Source: Haematococcus lacustris | Taxonomy: Eukaryota > Chlorophyta > Chlorophyceae > Chlamydomonadales > Haematococcaceae | Direction of reading: 5' to 3' | Length of the DNA stretch: 64,000 nucleotides | Assembly (NCBI GenBank): GCA_030144725.1 | Contig: JASKMD010000015.1 | Location: 690,481 to 754,480, forward strand | Shown here: positions 22,801 through 34,800 of the stretch, piece after piece | Layout of the letters: each line of letters begins with the position of its first letter | Position numbering within the stretch: position 1 is the stretch's first letter | Notes under the pieces: model-generated | The model's input: only the letters and a program-made list of their open reading frames with translations | Told to the model about the DNA's origin: nothing | Databases searched by the model: none | Position numbers and translations under genes: made by a program

Positions 22801-25800
22801 GCTGGCGCAGCTGCTGGTGGATGAGGTGGACAGGCTGCAAGGGAACGCCAAGCACGGCACCGCCAAGCGCGGCGCCAAGGGTGTGGAGGGTGGTGAGGTG
22901 AGAGTCATGCAGCCCCCACAGGTGACGAGCCGCACCCCACCCTGTACCGCTACTATGAGCACAGATGAATTTACCACCATAGGGTGAACTGTGGATGTCA
23001 CCCCCAAAATGTCCCTTCTAATCAATGCGCCCATTGGGTCAGCCTCAAGCTCTTGCAAAGCCAGGCGGTGAAGGAACTCTTTGCGCGTTAGTTTGCCTTA
23101 CCGCTAGGCAGTGCACTGTCAGGCCAGGTCTTGCTAGACATGGCCGCTAACATCAAGTACACGCAACTGTCAGCAGCTATGCAGTTTCTGTTGAGATGGA
23201 TCGGCCTTCATGACTAGTGGCATCTGGGTGTGTTGCCTGTGAGCATGTGCTGACATGTGTTCCCGCCGCAGCCAAACCCCTTGTACAGCTCCGACCCGCC
23301 TGCGGCCGACAAGCAGTTGACAGGACCCCACAGCTCCACGCAAGCCGTGAGTGGCTTCCAGACTACTTTGCATGACTGGAACATGATTAATCCGTGTCCA
23401 TGTATAGTCTGTCCATGTCCATGCAAGCAAGTAATGCCTCTGACTGTGCAGCTGCCCACGACTGCCAACTTGTTGTACCCCTTCACATGTCCCAAGGCAT
23501 ACAACCCAGTCTTGTGCATATTGGTCCATGGCTGAAGGTGTCGGTTGAACAAGTAGCTCGAGTGCTTTGGAGTGAATTGGGTGTGATGGGAGCTAGCAGG
23601 TGCTGGTGGCTGCAGGTGGGGCTCAATGGTGCTGCTGGCCCCGAGGATGAGGTTCTGACTCCCAAGACCAGTGCGGTAAGCCGTACCTGAGCGTCCTGGA
23701 AGCAGATAATATACCTCCACACTCGGATACATTGACACATCTTCACTGCCAACCACCCCTACCAGCTGCAAAGCATCTAAACCAAACCACCACAGGCAGG
23801 CTTTGCTTTTGGTTGGCTATCACAGCTGTGTTGAAGAGAGCCATGACTGACAGTGGGGGTCCTAACCTTGACGTGGTGCCTTGGTGACGAACCAGTTGTA
23901 GGACTGCACGCTGGCCCATGCTCTTTCACTTTCACGACCCAGGGCAGGTGCAGATCAGGTGCAATGCATGGCCCTTTGGTGGAAGGGCAGCAAGGGGATG
24001 CCCACACAATGCAAGCCTGCTGGTACGGGCGTGGTCTGTTTTCCTGTGGTTGCACGCTAGGGCACACCATTTCTTCAAAGACCCCAATATGGAAACTTAC
24101 CCAAAGTTCATAAGGTATAGAAATTTGTCGCAGTGCTAGCCTGAGCAGCTGGGCCGTCGAGCCAGCACCTCGTTGTCTGTGCTGATGAGCAGGAGGTCCC
24201 CTCCGCCACCACCTTCGCACCCAGCACACCAGCTGCACTGCCGCCTGTGTGGGAGGAGGGGCCGGAGCAAGCGATTGAGCAGGTGCAGGCCCCTGAGCTG
24301 GATGAGGCTGAGGAAGACATGCCCAACCGCAGAGTCCAGGTGCGCGTGGCCTGGCGGCAGGGCACCTCAGAGTAACGAGTTTGATGAGCCAGGGATGTGC
24401 ATACTGTCCAGCCTGCACATGGGCTGCATAGCTAGGCCCCAACACTGTCCTGCTTAGCCTGCAGGCTGTGCTGTGAGCTGTCCAGCAACAGCAAAGCTAA
24501 ACCCTGCAAGGCCCCTGAGCCCAGTGCCACCAGCTGCAGGACCAGCTACACTGTGTGTGAGGGACTGCAGCACAGCAGGTCAGGGCGTGGCACATGGGGT
24601 GGGGGACACTCAGGGGTGGGCCTGGTCGGCTGTTCCCTCATAGCCAGGGTGACCTTGGCCTGGCCAAACTGAGTATTAGTAGGTATCATGCCCCTGCTGC
24701 TGTTGCTGCTGCTGCTGCTGATGTTGTGCTGTAGAGATGAATACCATCAGGGGTTTGGGGTGGTGGTGCTGTGGCACCCCAAGCCCCACCAAGCCCTCTT
24801 GTCAGCTGACGCAGCCATGCCATGTCATCGTCATTCTTAGCCTGCAGTGTCCACTTGCTCAGGTGCATGACCTGCTGACCGCTCTGGACGCCGTGCTGCG
24901 GAAGCAGTCAGTGACCATGCACGACCTGTTCCAGCGCTTTGATTGCAACAGTAAGTCAGGTCGCAGAGCTCCAGCAGGCCCAGGTGCACACACCCAAGGC
25001 CAGGGAGTGGCAAAGCTCTGGCAGCGCCAACAGCCCTAACATCAAAGCTGTTCGAACCCAGCTGCAGGGCTGTGAGGGCCAGGGGCGTCAAGGACCAACA
25101 GCACATCCTCCCTCACTGCAGGACCCTCAAAGACCAACAGCACAAGCTGCCATGGGCCTGTGTGTTTGTGTGCGCGTTTAATGAGCATGAGCAGTCGCCA
25201 GCTGATGCACACAGTCTCACCTCTGAATCTGAACTTTGCCAGTGCGAGTGCAAGCTGTTGAACACAGTCTCACATCTAAACCGGCGGTGATGGTCATGTG
25301 TGGATACCTTGGTGCTGCTTTGGTGATCTGCAGAGGATGGCAGGCTGCAGCCCACTGAGCTGAAGGCCTTTGTGACCGCTGTGCTGGGCAAGGCTTCAGA
25401 CCGTGAGCACCGCTACCTGCTGGTCATGCTGGGTAGGTGATCAGCTGACTTGCTGCCTTTCTTCTTGCAAAGAGAGCTCCTGCACATTAGTCAGGCTGTT
25501 TGCAAATTGAGCCTGACCCCTGCATGCACCAAGGGTGAAATATTGTACTATCATGCACCTATGGTACTATCATGCACCTATGGTACTATCATGCACCTAT
25601 AATCATTGGCTGATCATTGTGGATGCGGCCATTGACATGTCATTGTGGCAACAGCAACCCCTGCAGTATGAAGCCAGTGCAGCCCCCTTGACCCTCACTA
25701 CGGCCTCCATTTGAGCCGGACCAGTAGTAGCCACTAGCAGCCACTAGCGCGAATATACTAGTGGGCAATAGTGGCCCTACTCAAATGGTGTTATTGGGCT

Positions 25801-28800
25801 GTGTGGAGTAAACCCAGTGCACATGGCACATGAGCCGCCTACCACCTACATTATTGCCTGACCCGTTAGGGCTATCGTGTAGACTTGGCATGACAAAACA
25901 TGCACTAATTGTAAGCTGATGACAGCTCAGATGGGGGGGGCACACACTACTGTGCCTCAGCAGGCTGCTGCTGCTGCTGCTGGGCCTTTGGTGGCTGGTC
26001 TCGCAGCCGCTTGTAGCCCAGGCCAGGGTACTCCTTGCCCTTGGCTGGCAGCGCTCCCTGGTCTGGCCAGTAGCACAGCTCCAGCAGCCGCCACTTGCTC
26101 TCCCCAATGCGTTGCATGTTCAATGCTGCGTTGCAGTCCCTGTCTAGCCACCTGCCTGGCTGTGGTGCTGGCTTGGCTTTGGCAGCCTTGCCCTTGCCCT
26201 TGCCCTTGCCCTTGGTGGGCTGGGTGGGCTCAGCTGCCGGCTTGCTGCGCTTGGCTGGAGGGGGAGTGCTGGGCCCTGGCTCTGAGGCTGCTGGCTGTGT
26301 GGCTGCCTGGCTGCTGCGTGGGGCCTGTGGGGGCTTGCGGGGGGCCACTACAGGGCACCACATCAGGCCCCGCACTGGCTGGTCACGCTCCTGGCTCCAG
26401 GCTGGGCGCACCAGGCGTGGTTCCACCTGCCCTGCTGGGGGCTTCCAGCCTGCAGGCCTTGCGGCACTGAATTTGTCCAGCTCCTCCTCACAGGGCTGCT
26501 TGCCATTCACTGCTGAGCTGACCCGGCTGGTGCGGTGCTCATCCACAAGCACCACCCTGCCTCGCCGCTGGCCTGCGCCCCTGGGCCTGCACACCACCTT
26601 GCAGCAGGCTCGCAGCACCGCATCAGCACCCCACCCTCCCGCTGTGCCAATGCTAGCTGTGCCAATGCCCTTGCCTATGTGGGGGAGTCCCACTGCATGG
26701 GCCGCTGCTGCTGCTGCACTTGGGCGGCTGCTGCTGCTGCTGCTGGCAGCTGGGGGTGGGGTTGGAGGAGGGGGAAGGGGGCGCGTGTAGTGCACGCACA
26801 CGCTGACACCGTCAGTGTCCACCGTCCTCTCAAATGCAAACTCCTTGTTGCCAAGCTTTCTGGTGTCGAACCACCTGGCCCAGTGATGGCTCAGTGCTGG
26901 CTCTGAGGTGAATGCTGCCCGGGGTGCCTTGGTTAGTCCCAGCTGCTTGCACACCCCATGCAGTACCCTGCTGTCCACCTTGATGAAATGCACCCCCACC
27001 CTGGCCATGGGGGTGAGGGTGAAGGGGGGTGGACAGGTCAGGGTCCGGGGACCAACCCCACGCCTCTTGCCGCGCTTTGATTGCCCTGGCACAGGGGGGG
27101 TGTGGGGCTGCTGCCACTGCTCTAGCCACCGGCACACATGCACTGCATGTCGCATGCGGCAGGGCAGGGGCAGGGTGTCCTGCAGGGAGCCTTGCTTCTT
27201 CATGCCCAGTAGGCGACGGTGCTTGTTGGCCTCCTCTATCAGGTCCGCCACATGCCCCTTGTCCAGGGTGGCGGCCTTCAGCTCCGAGCTCTTGGCGTTG
27301 ATGCCATACCCGCACGCCATCGTGATGAACAGCTGCGCCTCCTCACCGCTCCAGCCTAGCTGGGCCCTGGCTGCCTTGGCATACACATAGGTTCGGGACA
27401 CGGTCTCGACACCTAGGTTAGGGACACACACCGGTCCCTCACTCCTGTGGAGAAGTGTAGGGGCTCCACAGGAGGATAGGGATACAAGGATGTAGATATA
27501 TCCTCTCAGCATACAAGTCATGACAGGCCTCTTGTCCCTCACTAGGGCCTCCATTTGAGCCGGACCCCTATACCAGGGGTACATGAGTTAAACGACTAGT
27601 TTAGGCGTTAAACTGCCTAAACTGCTCGGTGAACGACGTCGACCATAAACTAGTTCAATTCTGAGTTAGCCTCCTGGTTTAGGAATTAAAGCGCTCTGCA
27701 GGTCAGGTATAAGGTCTGGTCAGGTATTTGGTCAGGTCAGGTCAGGTCAGGTCAGGTCAGGTCAGGTCAGGTCAGGTCAGGTCAGGTCAGGTCAGGTCAG
27801 GTCAGGTCAGGTCAGGTCAGGTCAGGTCAGGTCAGGTCAGGTCAGGTCAGGTCAGGTCAGGTCAGGTCAGGTCAGGTCAGGTCAGGTCAGGTCAGGTCAG
27901 GTCAGGTCAGGTCAGGTCAGGTCAGGTCAGGTCAGGTCAGGTCAGGTCAGGTCAGGTCAGGTCAGGTCAGGTCAGGTCAGGTCAGGTCAGGTCAGGTCAG
28001 GTCAGGTCAGGTCAGGTCAGGTCAGGTCAGGTCAGGTCAGGTCAGGTCTGGTCTGGTCTGGTCTGGTCTGGTCTGGTCTGGTCTGGTCTGGTCTGGTCTG
28101 GTCTGGTCTGGTCTGGTCTGGTCTGGTCTGGTCTGGTCTGGTCTGGTCTGGTCTGGTCTGGTCAGGTCAGGTCAGGTCAGGTCAGGTCAGGTCAGGTCAG
28201 GTCAGGTCAGGTCCAGGTCCAAGTCAAAGTCCAGGGTCTAGTCACCACCATCACTTGCCTGGGTTGGAGTAATGCTGCTGCATGGCCGCCAGCTGCATGG
28301 AGTGTGCGTCGATGGTGTTGGTGTCACCCGCCAGGTTGATGCTGCCCAGCTCCTGCAGCTTGGCCAGCAGCGCCTGGTTGCTGGGGTCCTCAAAGACTGG
28401 CATGAGCATGGGGTGGCGGTGCTGCCTTGGGCGCACAAGGCGCCGCTGCAGCTGGTTGTAGACTGTCTTGAAGTTTGGGTTGGCGAAGAACTTGCAGAAG
28501 TCTTTCAGCTGCCTGCGCATCAGGGGGTCCTCGCAGTCAAGGGGCAAGGGAGGGCCAGTGGGTGCTGCGGGTGCAAGGGCTGCCAGGCGGGCGCTGCAGC
28601 GCCTTTGAGGGGGTTGCCTGACTGGCTCGGGTTCTGACTCTGACTCCGAGTCAGACTGTGGCTCTGGCTCAGCTCACGCTTGCTTACTAGAGCCTCCAGG
28701 CAGTTCAGGCGGCAGTTCAAATGGTAAATGGGTGGCAGGGCGCCGGTTGAGAGTCACCTGTCAAAGTGATCAATGACTTGATTTGTGGGCAAGGTCACCT

Positions 28801-31800
28801 GAACTTAAACCACATCTGTACATGTTGTTCACCACATCCACACCTGCTGACCTCACCGCCACCCCTGCAGACTATGATGGTGATGGTGATGTGTCTTATG
28901 AAGAGCTGCGACAAGCGGCTGTGGACGCAGCCACCCTGCACCGCAGCAGCAAGGTAGCTGCATGCACCCTGCTTGCACCTCCCGGCCCTCAGCCTCCCTG
29001 ACCCTATCTCCTTCACCTCACCCCTACACCTCCATTTTCAACCCCTCAGTAGTCACTGCCTCATCTTCCTTCCCAAACTTTGCACCTGGGCTGCCTTTAC
29101 CTCCCTTGCCCCTTCACTTCATCACCTCTCATCCCACGCACGACACACAGACTCTAGCAGACCCTTGCATTCTAGCACTTCAGAATCATCATCATACTCC
29201 GGTGCTCAGCACTCTGCATGAGTGCAACGCCTTCACTTCCTTTAACCATGCCATGCCATGCAGTCCTGGAGGGACGGTGGTGATGGCAGCGACAAGGTGC
29301 AGGCGCTGCTGCACAGTGTGGGCTCCGCCTTGGCCTCCAGCAGCGAGCGAGCATCCCTGCTCTTTGCTACCACTCATGACGACAGCGGGACAGTCCGGGG
29401 CAGCCTGCTCCTGCCTGGCATTCGACGCTTCTTCAAGGCCTTCCTGCCAGCACTGTCCAAGGACCAGCTCAGGTAAGGCTCGTTAGCCTCGCTTCATACC
29501 CGCACCTGTCATGTCATCCTAGCACCTCCCTCATCCTAGCACCTCCCCAGTGGGCAGCTTATACTTGAGCTGAGGACAATTTCAGAGGCTGAGATGAGGG
29601 CTGCCGAGGCAGTTGAAGAAGATGGAAGCAGATGACATGGGCAGGCTTCATGTGGCCACTGCATGCCATCACATTGCCCATGGCTACAGCAACATCGGCA
29701 ACAGTGGCGGCGGCAGCAGCAGCAGCGGCAGTGGCAGCAGCAGCAGCATGAATTGTGTACAATACCACATGCCTGTGCCGCATCTTGCACAACCACCCTG
29801 AGCTTGATGTGATCAGCAATGACGGGTGGCATGAGCACACCAGTCAACCATCAGTTCAATACTAATGGAGCACAGGCCAATATGGAACTGTGCAGCAGCT
29901 GTTGTTTGTTACTAGACCTGGGGCGGCTGGTGGGGGGAGGCAGACAGGGCACCCGGCAGGCTTATGGATGGTCCAGTCATCACTGCAAGCTGTTAGCGTG
30001 CCTGCTCAGGATAGTGAGGCCTGTCATGCCCACATCAAGTTGCGTAAGCAGGTGGTCCGCTGTCAGCATCTCTTTACCTACATGCATGACCACTGCGCAG
30101 GTCCCTCATTGCTTACCTTCATTCACTGGACATGAACAGCGAAGATGCATTCAGCTGGGAGCTGCTACAGCAAGCATTGCAGGTGCGCAGAGCAGCACAG
30201 TGCACTGCACTTTTGGGTCCAGGTGCAGCAACCATATCACCTCTCCCAGCTGGTGGCTCATGCGCCCCAGGCACATCTTGCAGTGAGGCAATGCCCTGGG
30301 CAATGCCTTGGGCATGGCTCAGAAGCTGGCCACATGCCCCTCCTCACTGCCAATGCAGGTGTCCAAGCACTTGGGCGCAGCCAAGCCCACCGCTCCAGAG
30401 TTCACAGACCCAGTGCCCCCCTCGCCCACCCTCACCACCTCGCAGACCTCGTCCCCTATTGCAGCAACACCCTTACCCTCACGCCTTGAAGCCTCCACCC
30501 TGCCCCCATTGGGGCGTGAGCAACCTCCACTGCCCACCTCAACCAGCTTAGAACCCCGGCCTGACACAGCTACCAGAGCATCAGCCGTCATGCTGCCTCC
30601 TCAGGAGGTTATGCTGGCCCTCAGCTCCCCAGTGAGTGGCCCTTGGCATGCTAGGAGGGCAATAAGTTAGTGACCCTTGGCTTGCTAGACGGGCTTTCTG
30701 GGGGCCCAGGGGCAGTGGTCTGGGTTGTGGTAGGCACGGCCCTCACAAACAATCAGGGAGATCACACTCTGTGCATTAGTGGGGCGGATTAGGTGCTTGC
30801 AAGGACCAATACAACTCTGTGCAGCCGCTCGTAGCCCAGGCCAGTTTACTCCTTGACCTTGGCTGGCAGCTCAGGCAACTCAGTCCATGAGCACAGCTCC
30901 AGCAAGCGTCACTTGCTCGCCCCAATCCGCTGCATGTTTAGCGCTGCATTGCCGTCCCTGTCCACCCACCTGCCTGGCTTGGCTTTGGCAGCCTTGCCCT
31001 CGGCTTGGCCTCAGCCCTTGGTGAACTGAGTGCCTAGCGCTAGGTTGCACTCCCTGTCCCTGTCCATGGCCTTCAACACTGTCATGTGCTTCGCTGCTCC
31101 CTCCCCTCAGGTTCGCTGGTCGCTGACCATCCGCACTGACACAGCCCCTGGCTCTGGCACAGAGGCTGACCGAATCTTCCTCATGCTGCTGGGATCAAGG
31201 GGCAAGAGCCGTGAGCTGCCCCTGAGCCGCCACGACTTCATGCAAGGCAACCACCGGTTTGCGACAGGCAGGGTGAGGGCCACAAGCTGCTTGCCAAAGG
31301 GAGCTTATGCCCGTGACACTGCTACAGCCTGACCGCCTCCAGACCTGACAGTAACACAACCCTGACATGACTGGCATGTGTGCTGACACAATCGTGACAT
31401 GCCTAACATGTGGGCCTCTCCACCTCGAGCTGTTATCACGGCACGCAGGTGGACACGGTGCAGCAGATGGCAGCTGACGTGGGTGACTTGGCCAGCGTGG
31501 TGCTGAGAGTGGATACTAGCAGCCGTGTCGTCAACACGCTGCCAGCCAGCATGGGCCCCAGTCCCATGGACTGGCGTCTGGCTGGGCTGCGAGTCTCTGG
31601 CCCCCTGCCTGACTGCTTCTGGGTGACCCCCCCAGGCGTGACGCAATTCAGCAGCAGCACAGGCTACAAACACCAACTGCCATTGCTGAGGATGGAAGCT
31701 GCGGCTGAAAGTGCTGAGGAGTCTGAAGCCCCTCCAGAGCTTGGTGAGCTGGTCCCAGCATCTGAAATAGGACCCACACACCTCATGCAAAACCTCTCCT

Positions 31801-34800
31801 GCAAGGTGTTGGCTTTGGTTGTCGGTTGTTGGCCGGGTTGCTGTTGTGGGTTTTTGCCTGTGTGGGTTGTTGTGGGTTTTTGCCTGTGTGGGTTGCCTCC
31901 CCTGCTATGGCCATGCCGTCCTGTGGCTGCTTGTAGAAGTAGCACCTCCTCCCTCACTAGTCCCTCCAGTGCTTGCTTGCTTGGTGCCCGTGAACACACC
32001 TCCAGTGCCACCCACCCCTTTTAGAAGCAGTGCAAGATGGACCCTTCACTGTGAAAATACCTTTCTTACCTCAGGGTAATTCATGATGCACTGCGCAGAA
32101 ATTCCGCCGGAGCCTGAGGCAGAGGCTGAAGCAGCAGCTGAGGCGGCAGCAATGGAGGTGATGGCCGAAGCTGCGGCATCAGCGGCACAAGCTGAGGCAG
32201 TGCGTGTAGCACAAGAGCTGGAAGCACAGGAGGCTTCTCTCAGTGCTGACCACCAGCCTGGTGATGGATCTGAAGAGACTCACCCTCGCTCCTACAAAGG
32301 CTCTAACATCCAACCGTCAAAGCCAGAGCCGACAGCCATGGATACAGATGATGCTTGCATGGTGCTTGGCCTAACTGCTGCTGGGCCGGGCCTTGCTGCT
32401 GCCAAGGGGCTGCTGTCTCGTGAATCGAGCAGGCTGGATACCAGGAGTGTGGCGGCTGGATCAGAAGGACGCCCAAGCTCTGCAGCCAAAGCAGCACTGG
32501 ACAGTGCGGACAGTGAGAGCAGGGCAAAGCTGGTGGAGGAGCAGCCCGAGGAGGCAGGGCAGGAGGGCCAAACAGCTAGAATTACTGGGAGTGAGGCCGA
32601 CTCATACGCTGACGATTTTGATGACTTGGAACAAGAGCCTGAGCCGAAGGTTGAGCGTATCTCAAAGCCTGACCCCGCTGCTGAGTCTGAGGCAAAGGCT
32701 GAGACTGAAGTGGAGGTTGAGCCTGAGGCAGCCACTGAGCCTGAGCCAGAAGCTGAGCCCGCTGCTGAGCCTGAGGCTGAGGCTGAGCCTGAGGCGGAGG
32801 CTGAGCCCGCTCCTAAGCCTGAGGCAGCCTCTGAGCCTGAGCCTGAGGCAGAGGCTGAACCTGAGGCGGAGGCTGAGCCTGCTGCTAAGCCTGAGCCTGC
32901 TGCTGAGCCTGCGGCAGCCACTGAGCCTGAGGTGGAGGCTGAGCCTGAGGCAGCCACTGAGCCTGAGGCGGAGGCTGAGCCTGCTGCTGAGCCTCAGCCC
33001 GCTGCTGTGCCTGAGGCAGAGGCTGAGCCCGCTGCTGTGCCTGCTGCTGAGCCTGAGGCAGCCACTGAGCCTGAGCCTGAGGCAGCTGCTGAGCCTGAGG
33101 CAGAGGCTGAGCCTGCTGCTGAGCCTGAGGCAGCCGCTGAGCCTGGGGCGGAGGCTGAGCCTGCTGCTGAGCCTGAGGCAGCCACTGAGCCTGAGGCGGA
33201 GGCTGAGCCTGAGGCAGCCACTGAGCCTGAGGCGGACGCTGAGCCTGAGGCAGCCGCTGAGCCTGAGGCGGAGGCTGAGCCTGCTCCTGAGCTTGAGGCA
33301 GAGGCTGAGCCTGCTGCTGAGCCTGAGGCAGCCACTGAGCCTGAGGCGGAGGCTGAGCCCGCTACTGAGCCTGAGGCAGAATCTGAGCCCGCTCCTGAGC
33401 CTGAGGCAGCTGCTGAGCCTGAGGCGGAGGCTGAGCCTGAGGCGGAGGCTGAGCCCACTCCTGAGCCTGAGGCAGCCACTGAGCCTGAGGCAGCCACTGA
33501 GCCTGAGGCGGAGGCTGAACTCGCTCCTGAGCCTGAGGCAGCCACTGAGCCTGAGGATGAGGCTGAGCATGCTGCTGAGCCTGAGGCAGCCACTGAGCCT
33601 GAGGCAGCCACTGAGCCTGAGGCGGAGGCTGAGCCTGCTGCTGAGCCTGAGGCAGAGGCTGAGCCTGAGGCAGAGGCTGAGCCTGAGGTGGATGCTGAAC
33701 CTGCTGCTGAGCCTGAGGCAGCCACTGAGCCTGAGGCGGCCACTGAGCCTGAGGGAGAGGCTGAGCCTGCTGCTGAGCCTGAGGCAGCCACTGAGCCTGA
33801 GGCGGAGGCTGAGCCCGCTGCTGAGCCTGAGGCAGAGGCTGAGCCTGAGGCGGACGCTGAGCCTGCTGCTGAGCCTGAGGCAGCCACTGAGCCTGAGGCG
33901 GAGGCTGAGCCCGCTGCTGAGCCTGAGGCAGAAGCTGAGCTCGCTGCTGAGCCTGAGGCGGAGGTTGAGCCCGCTCCTGAGCCTGAGGCAGCCACTGAGC
34001 CTGAGGCAGAGGCAGAGCCAGAGGCGGAGTCTGAGCCTGCTGCTGAGCCTGAGGCAGCCACTGAGCCTGAGGCGGAGGCTGAGCCCGCTGCTGAGCCTGA
34101 GGCAGAGTCTGAGCCCGCTCCTGAGCCTGAGGCAGCTGCTGAGCCTGAGGCGGAGGCTGAGCCTGAGGCGGAGGCTGAGCCCACTCCTGAGCCTGAGGCA
34201 GCCACTGAGCCTGAGGCAGCCACTGAGCCTGAGGCGGAGGCTGAGCCTGCTGCTGAGCCTGAGGCAGACACTGAGCCTGAGGCGGAGGCTGAGCCCGCTG
34301 CTGAGCCTGAGGCAGAAGCTGAGCTCGCCGCTGAGCCTGAGGCGGAGGCTGAGCCCGCTCCTGAGCCTGAGGCAGCCACTGAGCCTGAGGCGGAGGCTGA
34401 GCCTGCTGCTGAGCCTGAGGCAGCCACTGAGCCTGAGGCAGAGGCTGAGCCTGAGGCGGATGCTGAACTTGCTGCTGAGCCTGAGGCAGCCACTGAGCCT
34501 GAGGCGGAGGCTGAGCCCGCTGCTGAGCCTGAGGCAGAAGCTGAGCCCGCTGCAGAGCCTGAGCCAGCCACTGAGCCTGAGCCCACTGCTGAGCCTGAGG
34601 CAGCCACTGAGCCTGAGGCAGCCACTGAGCCTGAGGCAGCCACTGAGCCTGAGGCGGAGGCTGAGCCCGCTGCTGAGCCTGAGGCAGAAGCTGAGCCCAC
34701 TGCTGAGCCTGAGGCAGCCACTGAGCCTGAGGCAGAGGCAGAGCCTGAGGCGGAGGCTGAGCCCGCTGCTGAGCCTAAGGCAGCCACTGAGCCTGAGGCA

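Larger units (their letters stand above)
25680..27566 (-). mobile_element. Fanzor family A element with terminal direct repeats, in intron 14 of the giant gene
   Basis: Bounded by two 36-bp direct repeats, 25687-25722 and 27531-27566, differing at 2 of 36 positions. Between them lie the long Fanzor-like frame and, on its 3' side (25680-25946), the family's conserved noncoding end. That end matches the solo copies at 53376-53556 and 59150-59330 with a few differences, and similarity among the three stops after GGGGGCTG, which marks the probable 3' terminus at 25680. The 5' boundary is less sure, because the upstream repeat may derive from another copy's 3' end. Confidence 0.7.

Noticed and set aside
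27728..28339. Open frame of GQVRS repeats
   Set aside because: A pentanucleotide satellite with no stop in any frame; not protein coding.
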